DNA of 50,246 nucleotides, from positions 18,367-68,612 of the forward strand of contig FR884640.1 in the NCBI GenBank assembly GCA_000436075.1, in the 5' to 3' direction. The notes under the pieces were generated by a model, which saw only the letters and a list, made by a program, of their open reading frames with translations, did no database searches and was not told the DNA's origin. Below, in pieces: positions 16,356-24,659 of this stretch. Positions within the stretch are counted from its first letter, which is position 1; every line of letters begins with the position of its first letter. Source of the stretch: Eggerthella sp. CAG:209. Its GTDB lineage: Bacteria > Actinomycetota > Coriobacteriia > Coriobacteriales > Eggerthellaceae. A program made the position numbers and the translations under genes.

Positions 16356-17333
16356 ATGGCTATTCAATCAAAACAATCTAGTCTTTTGCCGGTGTATCTC
16401 ATCGCTGGTGAAGATGAGCTTAAGCGCGAAACAGTTATGAAGCGCTTGTTTGCCCGTTTATCGAAAATGGGCGATATGTCTTTTAATTCTGAAACTTTTT
16501 CTGGTCTTACATGTACCGGCGATGAAGTTATTACTGCAGCTAATACGCTTCCTTTTGCCAGCGAGGTGCGTCTCGTGCTGGTTAATGATGTGGATAAGCT
16601 TAAAAAGGCTGATTCAGAGCTTCTTATTGCATATTTGAAGGAGCCGTGTGAAACTACCGTTCTAGCGTTAGAGGGGCAGAAGGTTGCAAAAAACACCCGA
16701 CTATATAAGGCTGTTTCGGCGTTTGGGAGTAAAGCGATAATCGATTGCGCTCCTTTTGCACGTAAGGATCTTGGTAATGCTGTTCGGTCTATTGCGGTTG
16801 GTCACGGAATAACGCTTACGCAAGGTGCCGCCGCAACACTTATCGATTTAGCTGGCACAAACACTGTTGCTCTTGATGCGGAACTTAAGAAGCTTTCCCT
16901 TTCTCACAGAGGCACTGATCCTGTAAACGAGAATGAGGTTTTGTCGCTTGTTTCTCGTACTGCTGAGATCAAGCCATGGGAATTTGTGGATGCATTTGCC
17001 AGCCGCAACGGAAAACGATGCATCTATTTAATGAACCGCATGGATGTGTCGCCGTTTGCATTACTTGCCATGTGCACTACGCGCATTCGCGAGCTTATCA
17101 CCGTTAAGGCGCTCTCTGAGCGTGGCCAGAAGGCGCTTTGCTCTAAGGTGCTTAAGATGCCCGATTGGCGTCTTAAGAGCCATTATTCATGTGCCCGTGG
17201 TTTCACTATGGATGAGTTGATCTGCGCTCTTTCCTCTGCGCGCGATGTAGAGCAGGAGATGAAAAGCGGATCGGACCAGATGCAATCATTTATTTCATGG
17301 TTCCTTGGGGTCTGCAAAAAAGGATCATTGTAG
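16356..17333 (+). CDS. holA: DNA polymerase III delta subunit
   Basis: The clamp-loader wrench that opens the sliding clamp. At 325 residues it begins PVYLIAGEDELKRETVMKRL, the family opening, and has the delta-type second and third domains (RTAEIKPWEFVDAFASRNG and LLAMCTTRIRELITVKALSERG). It lies 9 bases after comEC, an arrangement (comEC-holA-rpsT) conserved in many Gram-positives and actinobacteria. It is followed by a shared terminator with the convergent rpsT. Confidence 0.92.
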   Translation: MAIQSKQSSLLPVYLIAGEDELKRETVMKRLFARLSKMGDMSFNSETFSGLTCTGDEVITAANTLPFASEVRLVLVNDVDKLKKADSELLIAYLKEPCETTVLALEGQKVAKNTRLYKAVSAFGSKAIIDCAPFARKDLGNAVRSIAVGHGITLTQGAAATLIDLAGTNTVALDAELKKLSLSHRGTDPVNENEVLSLVSRTAEIKPWEFVDAFASRNGKRCIYLMNRMDVSPFALLAMCTTRIRELITVKALSERGQKALCSKVLKMPDWRLKSHYSCARGFTMDELICALSSARDVEQEMKSGSDQMQSFISWFLGVCKKGSL

Positions 17334-17451
17334 GTCTCGTTTCTCCAAGGAGCGTTTGATTTACTCATTCATACAAGGCAGGGTGTTATGTAATCGATTT
17401 GATTTCTCTGGTTTTTGGTTGGATGACGTTTTTAGGCAATATCTTGACAAC

Positions 17452-17484
17452 AAAAAGAGCCCGCTGAATAGCAGGCTCTTTTTT
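17452..17484. terminator. Bidirectional terminator between holA and rpsT
   Basis: A stem of AAAAAGAGCC/GGCTCTTTTT with a further GCT/AGC inner stem and a GAAT loop has T runs on both sides when read from either strand. It lies between the convergent holA and rpsT genes and can serve both. Confidence 0.88.
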
Positions 17485-17530
17485 CTTGATATGCGAATGG
17501 GATCCGAGCGGATTCCAAGAAACGCTGATG

Positions 17531-18025
17531 TTATTCAGCAGCCTCTTCGGCCTCTTCTGCCTCTGCGGCAGCAGCAGCTTCAGCAGCCTTTTTGTCGGCG
17601 GCAGCCTTTTCGGCCTTCAGGGTTGCCTCGCGGCGCTTAGCCTTTTCAGCAGATGCGGCAGCCATGGCTTCCTTGCGGGCAGCCTTAGCAGCAGCCTTCT
17701 TGTTGCCGTTGGAAGGAGCAACCTTCTTTTCAGCGGGCTTGTATGCTGCGATGTCTTCAGCAGTAACAACCGTGTTAGCAAGCTTCATAACGCCGCTCTT
17801 ACGATTTGCAGCCTGGCGCTTATGGATAATGCCCTTGGATGCAGCCTTGTCGAGCAGACGGCATGCCTTAAGAGCTGCCGCATAAGCCGTAGCACCGTCC
17901 TTGGCCTCTACGGCCTCACGGACAACGCGGATGGCGGTCTTAAGCTCAGAACGAACAGCGCGATTACGCATGCGTGCCTTTTCGTTGGTGATGATTCGCT
18001 TTTTCTGACTTTTAATGTTCGCCAC
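17531..18025 (-). CDS. rpsT: 30S ribosomal protein S20 with a long Ala/Lys/Glu tail
   Basis: A primary 16S rRNA-binding protein of the small subunit. The first ~88 residues are a standard S20 (MANIKSQKKRIITNEKARMR, then AASKGIIHKRQAANRKSGVMKLAN). Unusually, about 75 more residues follow: a Lys/Ala-rich stretch and then an Ala/Glu-rich acidic end, making 164 residues where S20 is usually about 87. The frame is open with no disruption. The start is GTG at 18025, behind GGAGG (18033-18037), 7 bases away. It is the only minus-strand gene and is divergent from lepA. Confidence 0.95.
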   Translation of the reverse strand: MANIKSQKKRIITNEKARMRNRAVRSELKTAIRVVREAVEAKDGATAYAAALKACRLLDKAASKGIIHKRQAANRKSGVMKLANTVVTAEDIAAYKPAEKKVAPSNGNKKAAAKAARKEAMAAASAEKAKRREATLKAEKAAADKKAAEAAAAAEAEEAEEAAE

Positions 18026-18071
18026 GTTTTATCCTCCGTATAAATATTTTTCTGTAGACGAAAACTCTAGG

Positions 18072-18080
18072 ATCTTACCA
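18072..18080 (-). promoter_or_regulatory. Extended -10 of the rpsT promoter
   Basis: On the minus strand TGGTAAGAT reads as an extended -10 (TGn plus TAAGAT), about 47 bases before the rpsT start. No strong -35 is visible, consistent with an extended -10 promoter. Confidence 0.4.
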
Positions 18081-18238
18081 CAAGTTATAAATCATGCCCA
18101 GATAACAGTTGCTTTATTATTGCGAAGAAAGCTCCGCAATGCAACAGGTAGGGTAGAATCATTGCAATGCCGACATTTACGGCACTTCTTATTTTACGTG
18201 ATTACAGGCGCTTTATGCGCACGTTTGGTTAGGAAACT

Positions 18239-20044
18239 ATGGCACTCGATCCGCGCTTTATTCGAAATTTTTCCATTATTGCCCATATCGATCATGGCAA
18301 ATCTACGCTTTCCGACCGTATTCTTGAGATGACCGAGACGGTTTCAAAACGCGATATGAAAGAACAGGTGCTCGATTCGATGGACATCGAGCGCGAACGC
18401 GGTATCACCATCAAAAGTCAGGCGGTTCGTGTTGACTATCGCGCTGACGATGGTCAGCTTTACCATTTCAACCTTATTGACACCCCGGGTCATGTTGACT
18501 TCACGTACGAGGTCTCCCGCTCCCTTGCTGCTTGCGAGGGCGCAGTGCTTGTGGTGGACGCTACTCAGGGTATTGAAGCCCAGACAGTCGCAAATGCGAT
18601 GATGGCTATGAATGCGAACCTCGAAGTTGTTCCTCTTATCAATAAGATTGATCTTCCTGCGGCGGAACCCGAGCGCGTTCGTGCAGAAATCGAAGATGGA
18701 CTTGCTATTCCGGCGGACGATGCGGTGTTGGCCAGTGGTAAAACGGGAGTAGGTGTTCACGATTTGCTCGAGTCCATCGTGTATAACGTTCCTCATCCCG
18801 TAGGCGATCCCGATGCGCCTCTTTCCGCTTTAATCTTTGACTCGTATTTTGATGCATATCGTGGTGTTGTGGCTTTGGTCCGCATCATCGATGGCTCCAT
18901 GAAGAAGGGGCAAAACATTCGTATGATGGCAACTGATACCCGTGCATTGGTTGAAGAGGTTGGCGTTCGTCGCCCCACTGAAATTCCTTGCGATGAACTT
19001 GGTGTGGGCGAAGTCGGCTATTTGGTGACGGGCTTGAAGGACCCGTCAAAGGTAAAAGTTGGCGATACGGTCACTTTGGTTGATGGTGGTTGCGATGAGC
19101 CTCTTCCCGGCTATCGTGATGTCAAGCCTATGGTCTATACCGGTTTATTTCCTATTGAGGCCGATCAATACGAAGAGTTGAAGGATGCGTTGGCAAAGCT
19201 CTCCTTGAACGACCCCGCTCTCGTATATGAAGCAGAAAACAGCCATGCGCTTGGTTTCGGCTTTCGTGTGGGTTTTTTGGGATTGCTTCACATGGAAGTT
19301 GTGAAGGAGCGCCTGGAGCGCGAATTCGGGCTTGACCTTTTGGCTACGGCGCCGTCTGTTGAGTACCATGTCTTCAAGACGGATGGCGAGATGCTTTCCC
19401 TGCACTCGCCCCAAGATATGCCAGATGCAAGCGAGATTGACCATATCGAAGAACCTTACTTGAAGTCGAAGATTCTTATTCCGCCTGATTATGTTGGTGC
19501 GGTAATGGAGCTTACTGTTGCTCGCCGTGGCGAGTTCAAAACAATGAACTACTTGAATACCAACACGGTTGAAATGCTGTGGGAAATGCCTCTCTCCGAG
19601 CTCATCATGGACTATTTCGATCAGCTCAAGAGTCGCACTAAAGGCTATGCTTCGCTTGACTACGATTTTGATACCTACAAGCCTTCAAAATTGGTCAAGC
19701 TTGATATCCTTCTTTCCGGAAAACCTATTGATGCACTTTCGTTTATTGTCCATACCGACAAGGCTTACGATCGTGGTCGCATTCTTACGGAAAAGCTGAA
19801 TGAGATTATTCCCCGTCAAATGTTCGAAGTGCCTATCCAGGCAGCGGTTGGATCCCGTGTGCTTTCTCGTCAAACCGTTCGTGCGATGCGCAAGGACGTT
19901 TTAGCAAAGTGCTATGGCGGCGATATCTCGCGTAAGCGCAAGCTCCTCGAAAAGCAGAAGAAGGGCAAGAAGCGCATGAAGAACATCGGCAACGTCGAGG
20001 TTCCCCAGGAAGCATTCATGGCTATCCTCAAGGTCGACGAATAG
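18239..20044 (+). CDS. lepA: Elongation factor 4 (LepA), ribosome-associated GTPase
   Basis: A translational GTPase that back-translocates stalled ribosomes or aids 30S assembly. The 601-residue protein has G1 AHIDHGKST (15-23), the G2 region RGITIKSQAVR, G3 DTPGHVDF and G4 NKID, then domains II, III and V. Its LepA-specific C-terminal domain ends GDISRKRKLLEKQKKGKKRM. Length and motifs are all normal. A TAGAAT -10-like hexamer at 18153-18158 may be part of its promoter. Confidence 0.96.
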   Translation: MALDPRFIRNFSIIAHIDHGKSTLSDRILEMTETVSKRDMKEQVLDSMDIERERGITIKSQAVRVDYRADDGQLYHFNLIDTPGHVDFTYEVSRSLAACEGAVLVVDATQGIEAQTVANAMMAMNANLEVVPLINKIDLPAAEPERVRAEIEDGLAIPADDAVLASGKTGVGVHDLLESIVYNVPHPVGDPDAPLSALIFDSYFDAYRGVVALVRIIDGSMKKGQNIRMMATDTRALVEEVGVRRPTEIPCDELGVGEVGYLVTGLKDPSKVKVGDTVTLVDGGCDEPLPGYRDVKPMVYTGLFPIEADQYEELKDALAKLSLNDPALVYEAENSHALGFGFRVGFLGLLHMEVVKERLEREFGLDLLATAPSVEYHVFKTDGEMLSLHSPQDMPDASEIDHIEEPYLKSKILIPPDYVGAVMELTVARRGEFKTMNYLNTNTVEMLWEMPLSELIMDYFDQLKSRTKGYASLDYDFDTYKPSKLVKLDILLSGKPIDALSFIVHTDKAYDRGRILTEKLNEIIPRQMFEVPIQAAVGSRVLSRQTVRAMRKDVLAKCYGGDISRKRKLLEKQKKGKKRMKNIGNVEVPQEAFMAILKVDE

Positions 20045-20053
20045 GGGTGCAGC

Positions 20054-20257
20054 ATGGCTTTTGGTCGTAACAAAGAAGAATACGATTGGCTGAATGATCC
20101 TTTTGACGAGAAAAAGGCTGCTCGCGATCGCGAGCAGGCACGTATGTCTGGCGGCACCAAAGCTGCACTGGGCTGCGGCTGCTTGCTTGTCGTTATCGTT
20201 TTTATAGTAATGCTGATATTCGCTTTCGTTCAATTTGTCTCAATTGCTTCTGTGTAA
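20054..20257 (+). CDS. Small single-pass membrane protein of unknown function
   Basis: I do not recognise this 67-residue protein. It has a charged N-terminal half (NKEEYDWLNDPFDEKKAARDREQAR) and a C-terminal hydrophobic segment of about 23 residues starting at the glycine/cysteine-rich AALGCGCLL, which looks like a single membrane anchor. ATG 20054 follows AGGGG by 5 bases. It sits 9 bases after lepA and 8 before dus, so it is almost certainly translated as part of this operon. No function is proposed. Confidence 0.75.
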   Translation: MAFGRNKEEYDWLNDPFDEKKAARDREQARMSGGTKAALGCGCLLVVIVFIVMLIFAFVQFVSIASV

Positions 20258-20265
20258 GGATTGGT

Positions 20266-21240
20266 ATGACAGATAATATGTTCACCGATCGCAGGGTAAT
20301 CCTTGCGCCTATGGCTGGCGTTGGCGACGAGGTGTTTCGCCAGCTGTGCATTGAACAGGGCGCTCAGCTTACCTATACGGAAATGGTTTCAGCTAAGGCG
20401 TTGAGCTATGCCAATGAAAAGACAGCCCATCTGCTCGATTTGGCTCCAAACGAAGATAAAGTCTCGGTTCAGCTTTTTGGGCATGAGCCCGCCACGATGG
20501 CCGAGCAGGCTAAATGGGTGGAAGATTCTCTCGGAAGCCGCTTGTTTGCCATAGACATCAATATGGGCTGTCCCGCCCGAAAGATTGCAGGTAAGGGCGA
20601 TGGATCCGCGTTGATGCGCGATCCTCTGCTTGCGTCACGAATCATCGGGGCGGTTTCAAATGCTATTAGTTGCCCCCTTACGGTCAAGTTCCGTCGCGGG
20701 TATGAAGAGGGCAATGAAACCGCTGTGGAATTTGCCCGCATGGCAGAAGAATCGGGTGCAGCTGCTATTGCGGTGCATGGTCGTTATGCCCAGCAGTTCT
20801 ATCGCGGTAAAGCCGATTGGGGCATTGTTGCCCGTGTTAAGCGGTCGGTGTCCATTCCTGTTATCGGAAATGGCGATGTGGTAGATGGCGATAGCGCCAT
20901 TGCCCTTCTAGGGGCAACTGGTTGCGACGCTATTATGGTAGGGCGAGGAGCTCAGGGGAATCCATGGGTCTTTCGCGACATTGCTTCAAAACTCGCTGGC
21001 GGTCCTGGCTATGCCGGCCCTACGCCTGCTGAAAAAATGGCCCTTGCAACTCGTCATGCTAAGTTGCTGTCCGAACGCTCCGGCAAGAATATCGTGCGTA
21101 TGCGTAAGCACGCCATGTGGTATGTGGCGGGGATGAAAGACGCTGCCGCAGTGCGTAGGCAGATCAACGATGCGGTAACTTACGATGACTTTGCTTCGAT
21201 TTTCGAAGAGGCTCGTCGTCATACCGAAGAAGAAGGGTAA
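20266..21240 (+). CDS. dus: tRNA-dihydrouridine synthase (DusB-like)
   Basis: An FMN enzyme reducing uridine to dihydrouridine in tRNA D loops. The 324-residue TIM-barrel protein carries the DusB-type opening LAPMAGVGDEVFRQLC, the catalytic cysteine in INMGCPARKIAGKGDGSALM, AIAVHGRYAQQFYRGKADW, and GNGDVVDGDSA then MVGRGAQGNPWVF for FMN binding. The stop overlaps the hemW start. Which Dus subtype it is cannot be settled by eye. Confidence 0.93.
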   Translation: MTDNMFTDRRVILAPMAGVGDEVFRQLCIEQGAQLTYTEMVSAKALSYANEKTAHLLDLAPNEDKVSVQLFGHEPATMAEQAKWVEDSLGSRLFAIDINMGCPARKIAGKGDGSALMRDPLLASRIIGAVSNAISCPLTVKFRRGYEEGNETAVEFARMAEESGAAAIAVHGRYAQQFYRGKADWGIVARVKRSVSIPVIGNGDVVDGDSAIALLGATGCDAIMVGRGAQGNPWVFRDIASKLAGGPGYAGPTPAEKMALATRHAKLLSERSGKNIVRMRKHAMWYVAGMKDAAAVRRQINDAVTYDDFASIFEEARRHTEEEG

Positions 21241-22355
21241 TGACGATGGATTGGGATCCGTACCGTGCCCTCTACGTGCACGTTCCTTTTTGTAAGCGCA
21301 GATGCGCTTATTGCGACTTCGCGACGTGCGCTGTCCCTCCAGATAGTCCGCAGCTCGACAGCTATGTTGAAGAGGTGATCGCCGCTATTCGCGGTGCCTC
21401 ACGCTCTGAGCAGCTTGGAGCTATTGAAACGGTGTATTTTGGCGGCGGAACGCCAACCTATTTAGGAAACAAACGCCTCTCCTCATTGCTATATACACTT
21501 TCGCTTTCTATGCATCTTACGCCCGATGTCGAATGCACCATCGAGGCTAATCCAGACAGCCTTAGCGAATCCATGGTGAAGGACATGTTCGCCTTGGGTG
21601 CAACCCGCATATCTATTGGTGTTCAGAGTTTCGATGACGGGCTTCTTTCGTTTCTGGGCCGCGTCCATTCATCCAGTCAGGCAAAGCGGGCTGTAGAGCT
21701 TGCTCAAATCCGGTTTGATAATGTTAGCATCGACCTTATGTGCGGTTTACCTGGTCAAACAGAAGAAGGGTTCCGAAAGGATTTGGAACTTGCTCTTCAG
21801 CTTGGCGTTAAACATGTGAGCGTATACCCTCTTATGGTCGAAGAGGGAACACCGCTCTTCTGGCGCGTAGAAAAAGGGATTGTTCACATCAATGAAGACC
21901 TGGGGGCTGATCTTATGCAGGTTGCCGCTGAGGTACTGGGTGATGCAGGTATGCATAGGTATGAAGTTGCTAGCTACGCATTTGACGGTTTCGAGTCGCG
22001 CCACAACACTGCTTACTGGACCGGAAAACCTTATCTTGGACTTGGTGAGGGCGCGGTTTCGATGCGTCAAAACGCTCTTGAGCGAGAACGTCTTAAGGAT
22101 GGTTCGGTGGTGGAATCTCTCGATCCTTTCGAAATGGCTGCTGAAGATCTGATGTTGGGGATGCGTATGAGCCGAGGAGTATCCGATTCGATGCTTGAAG
22201 ATGCGTCTTTGCTTCTTCCCGATGCTCCCCTTGCTTTTTGTGGTCTAGAATCTGATGGCCTGGTTGAGCATTGCGGCTCACGATGGATTCCTACTGAAAA
22301 AGGATGGTTGTTTGGCAACCTCTTATATGGAAGGCTCCTTGACCTTGCTCCGTAA
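21240..22355 (+). CDS. hemW: Radical SAM heme chaperone HemW
   Basis: Related to coproporphyrinogen dehydrogenase but more likely the heme-handling HemW. The radical SAM cluster CKRRCAYC (Cys18, Cys22, Cys25) and the motif HNTAYWTGKPYLGLGEGA match HemW; HemN would have an extra N-terminal cysteine and be about 450 residues, against 371 here. The ATG shares its A with the dus stop; a second ATG 6 bases on is also possible. Neighbours (lepA-hemW-hrcA-dnaJ) are the classic Gram-positive order. Confidence 0.92.
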   Translation: MTMDWDPYRALYVHVPFCKRRCAYCDFATCAVPPDSPQLDSYVEEVIAAIRGASRSEQLGAIETVYFGGGTPTYLGNKRLSSLLYTLSLSMHLTPDVECTIEANPDSLSESMVKDMFALGATRISIGVQSFDDGLLSFLGRVHSSSQAKRAVELAQIRFDNVSIDLMCGLPGQTEEGFRKDLELALQLGVKHVSVYPLMVEEGTPLFWRVEKGIVHINEDLGADLMQVAAEVLGDAGMHRYEVASYAFDGFESRHNTAYWTGKPYLGLGEGAVSMRQNALERERLKDGSVVESLDPFEMAAEDLMLGMRMSRGVSDSMLEDASLLLPDAPLAFCGLESDGLVEHCGSRWIPTEKGWLFGNLLYGRLLDLAP

Positions 22356-22421
22356 CGGTTGGGATACGCAGGTTGTTTCAGCATACATAGCGTGTGGGAA
22401 TGGCGTATCTTTAGGTTGTTG

Positions 22422-22448
22422 TTAGCACTCTAGTTGCTTCGCTGCTAA
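22422..22448 (+). promoter_or_regulatory. CIRCE-like operator of hrcA-dnaJ (HrcA binding site)
   Basis: TTAGCACTC (22422-22430), then exactly 9 bases, then CGCTGCTAA (22440-22448). The consensus is TTAGCACTC-N9-GAGTGCTAA, so the left arm is perfect and the right arm matches 6 of 9. It lies 47 bases before hrcA, and a -10-like TAAAAT (22446-22451) overlaps its right arm. HrcA would bind here and repress its own operon until heat shock. Confidence 0.8.
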
Positions 22449-22494
22449 AATGCTTTCACATTGGTGAGGAAAATCATTGCTAAGGAGGCAAGCG

Positions 22495-23493
22495 ATGCTA
22501 TCAGATAGGCGCCAGATTGTGCTTCGGGCGCTCATCGAAGAATACATTGCTCGTGCGCTTCCTGTAGGGTCGCGTACGCTAGTTGAGCGCTATAACCTGG
22601 GAATCAGCTCTGCTACGGTGCGAAATGAACTCTCGCTTCTTGAGGAAATGGGTTATCTGGCCCAGCCGCATACTTCTGCGGGACGTATTCCCACTGATTT
22701 CGGTTATCGGGCATTTGTCGATGAGCTTCTTTCTGAAAGCGATCCCGACAATGGGGAAGATGCCCTTGCTCGTGAGTTGCGCGAAAGCGCGAGTGATTTA
22801 GACGATCTAATGGATCGAACTTCTCAGGCGCTCGCTCGCTTTACCGATTGCATGACGCTTCTTGTGCCTCCGCGGATTCTTTCGGTGGATATTCGTTTGG
22901 TAAATCTGGTTTTGCTGACGCCTCAACGTTTATTAACCGTGATCGTTACCGAGGATGGTCAGGTTTTCGATAGGCAGATGGATCTGCCTCGTGACTACTC
23001 TCAAGACGAAATTGGCAAAACGCAAGAAGCACTCAACAACATTTTGGTCGGAACGTCTTTGTCTTCGACGTCGGGTGAACTGCCGCTTGGCGCTAGTGGG
23101 GTTCATGACGATTTGTTCAGAATGGTTATGGCTGAGATTTTGGCTTGCCTGAAAGATCAGAACGCCATAAAGGCCCACCCGTTGGGCATTTCCCATCTTC
23201 TGGGCAAACCTGAATTCAGTGATTCTTCTTGTCTTATGCCTGTCCTCGAAGAGCTCGAAGGTGATACGATGCTTCTTCGTGTGTTCAATGATGCGGCTGC
23301 CTCTGAAGAGCCCGTTGTCCGCATTGGGCACGAAAATGATTCCGAAGCGCTTTCGAGTGTTTCGCTCATTGCCAACCGTTTCGGCGAGGCTGAGCACAGC
23401 GGTCTTATATTGATCGTGGGTCCCACACGGATGGATTATTCGCAGGTACTCAAAGCTGTTCGCGCAGCCCGTAACGTTTTGAAAGATTTGTAA
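22495..23493 (+). CDS. hrcA: Heat-inducible transcription repressor HrcA
   Basis: A dimeric repressor of class I heat-shock genes that binds CIRCE. The 332 residues have an N-terminal winged helix (LSDRRQIVLRALIEEYIARALPVGSRTL, then GISSATVRNELSLLEEMGYL and the conserved QPHTSAGRIPT) and a GAF-like regulatory domain. ATG 22495 is preferred to 22477 because AAGGAGG (22482-22488) lies 6 bases upstream. It is followed by dnaJ; grpE and dnaK are not in the window. Confidence 0.95.
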   Translation: MLSDRRQIVLRALIEEYIARALPVGSRTLVERYNLGISSATVRNELSLLEEMGYLAQPHTSAGRIPTDFGYRAFVDELLSESDPDNGEDALARELRESASDLDDLMDRTSQALARFTDCMTLLVPPRILSVDIRLVNLVLLTPQRLLTVIVTEDGQVFDRQMDLPRDYSQDEIGKTQEALNNILVGTSLSSTSGELPLGASGVHDDLFRMVMAEILACLKDQNAIKAHPLGISHLLGKPEFSDSSCLMPVLEELEGDTMLLRVFNDAAASEEPVVRIGHENDSEALSSVSLIANRFGEAEHSGLILIVGPTRMDYSQVLKAVRAARNVLKDL

Positions 23494-23517
23494 TCCCGAA
23501 AAGGAGATTCGCAACTT

Positions 23518-24648
23518 ATGGCCAACGATTTATACGAGGTGCTTGGCGTTGACAAGACGGCAAGCGACGATGAGATCAAGAAAGCTTTCCGAAAGAAGGC
23601 CCGCCAGCTTCATCCTGATGTGAACAAGGATCCTGATGCCGAGGATCGCTTCAAAGAACTTAATGAGGCTTATGACGTTCTGAGCGATCCTAATAAACGA
23701 GCTCAATATGATCGTTTTGGTACTATTCCTGGCGCTTCCGGCGGTGGCGGATCTCAATACGTAGATCTCGAAGATTTGTTTGGCGGCGGTTTCGGCGGTA
23801 TGGGTGACCTCTTCAGCTCATTTTTCGGCGGCGGGGGAGCTCGCGCCAATGTGCGAAAAGAAGGCCGCGATATGGGCGTAGGGTTGCGCATCACGCTTGA
23901 AGAAGCAGCATCGGGTGTAAAGAAGGAAATCGTATACGATCGCCTTGCTCCGTGTCCCGATTGCGAAGGTTCGGGGTTATCTGAAGGCGGAAGCGAAGTT
24001 ACCTGTCCTGATTGCAATGGCCAGGGTCGCGTTGTCACCGTTCAGCATACATTCCTAGGCGATATGCAGTCTGCATCTACCTGTCCTCGATGCTCTGGCT
24101 CAGGCAAGATTATCGAAAATCCGTGCCCCGAATGCGAGGGGCAGGGACGTGTTCCCGATCGTCAGCGCATATCTGTTGATATCCCTGTAGGCATTCGCGA
24201 TGGCCAACAGCTTCGTTTGTCGGGTTATGGCGAAGCTGGTATTCGTGGTGCAGAAGCGGGAGACCTTATCGTTACTTGCCGCATCGAAGAGCATGAGTTC
24301 TTCGAACGTCAGGGTGATGATCTGCACTGCTCTGCGGCGATCAGCATGGTTCAAGCGGCGCTTGGTGCCAAGATCGAGCTTGATGGCATCTTCGAGAATG
24401 AAAAGGTCTCTGTTACTATTCCCGAAGGATGCCAGTATGGCCAGGTTGTGCGCGTTAAGGGTGCTGGCATGCCCAAGTTCCGTAGCGAATCGCGTGGTGA
24501 CTTGCATGTTCATGTTGAGGTTAAGATCCCTACGCGTGTTTCCAAGGGCGAACGGGCTATTCTGGAGCGTTTGGCTGACGAAATGGGAGAGAACGTCTCC
24601 GAACAGCGTAGCCCTCTTCAGAAACTTCGAGACGCTTTCAACAATTAA
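23518..24648 (+). CDS. dnaJ: Chaperone protein DnaJ
   Basis: A DnaK co-chaperone that delivers unfolded clients and stimulates ATP hydrolysis. The J domain contains HPD at 32-34, followed by a Gly/Phe-rich linker (about 73-108). Four CxxCxGxG zinc repeats (Cys pairs at 146/149, 163/166, 189/192 and 203/206) and a C-terminal client-binding domain complete a canonical type I DnaJ of 376 residues. AAAGGAG lies upstream. It lies in the HrcA operon, 24 bases after hrcA. Confidence 0.96.
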   Translation: MANDLYEVLGVDKTASDDEIKKAFRKKARQLHPDVNKDPDAEDRFKELNEAYDVLSDPNKRAQYDRFGTIPGASGGGGSQYVDLEDLFGGGFGGMGDLFSSFFGGGGARANVRKEGRDMGVGLRITLEEAASGVKKEIVYDRLAPCPDCEGSGLSEGGSEVTCPDCNGQGRVVTVQHTFLGDMQSASTCPRCSGSGKIIENPCPECEGQGRVPDRQRISVDIPVGIRDGQQLRLSGYGEAGIRGAEAGDLIVTCRIEEHEFFERQGDDLHCSAAISMVQAALGAKIELDGIFENEKVSVTIPEGCQYGQVVRVKGAGMPKFRSESRGDLHVHVEVKIPTRVSKGERAILERLADEMGENVSEQRSPLQKLRDAFNN

Positions 24649-24659
24649 TCGGGAGAGAT

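Noticed and set aside
17305..17640. Plus-strand open frame running from the end of holA into rpsT
   Set aside because: It crosses the bidirectional terminator and overlaps conserved rpsT antisense; the protein is Arg/Pro/Gln low-complexity from the rpsT tail.
22363..22409. GATACGC/GCGTATC inverted repeat followed by TTT after hemW
   Set aside because: The loop is 33 bases and the arms 7, so it is not a convincing terminator; it may be chance.
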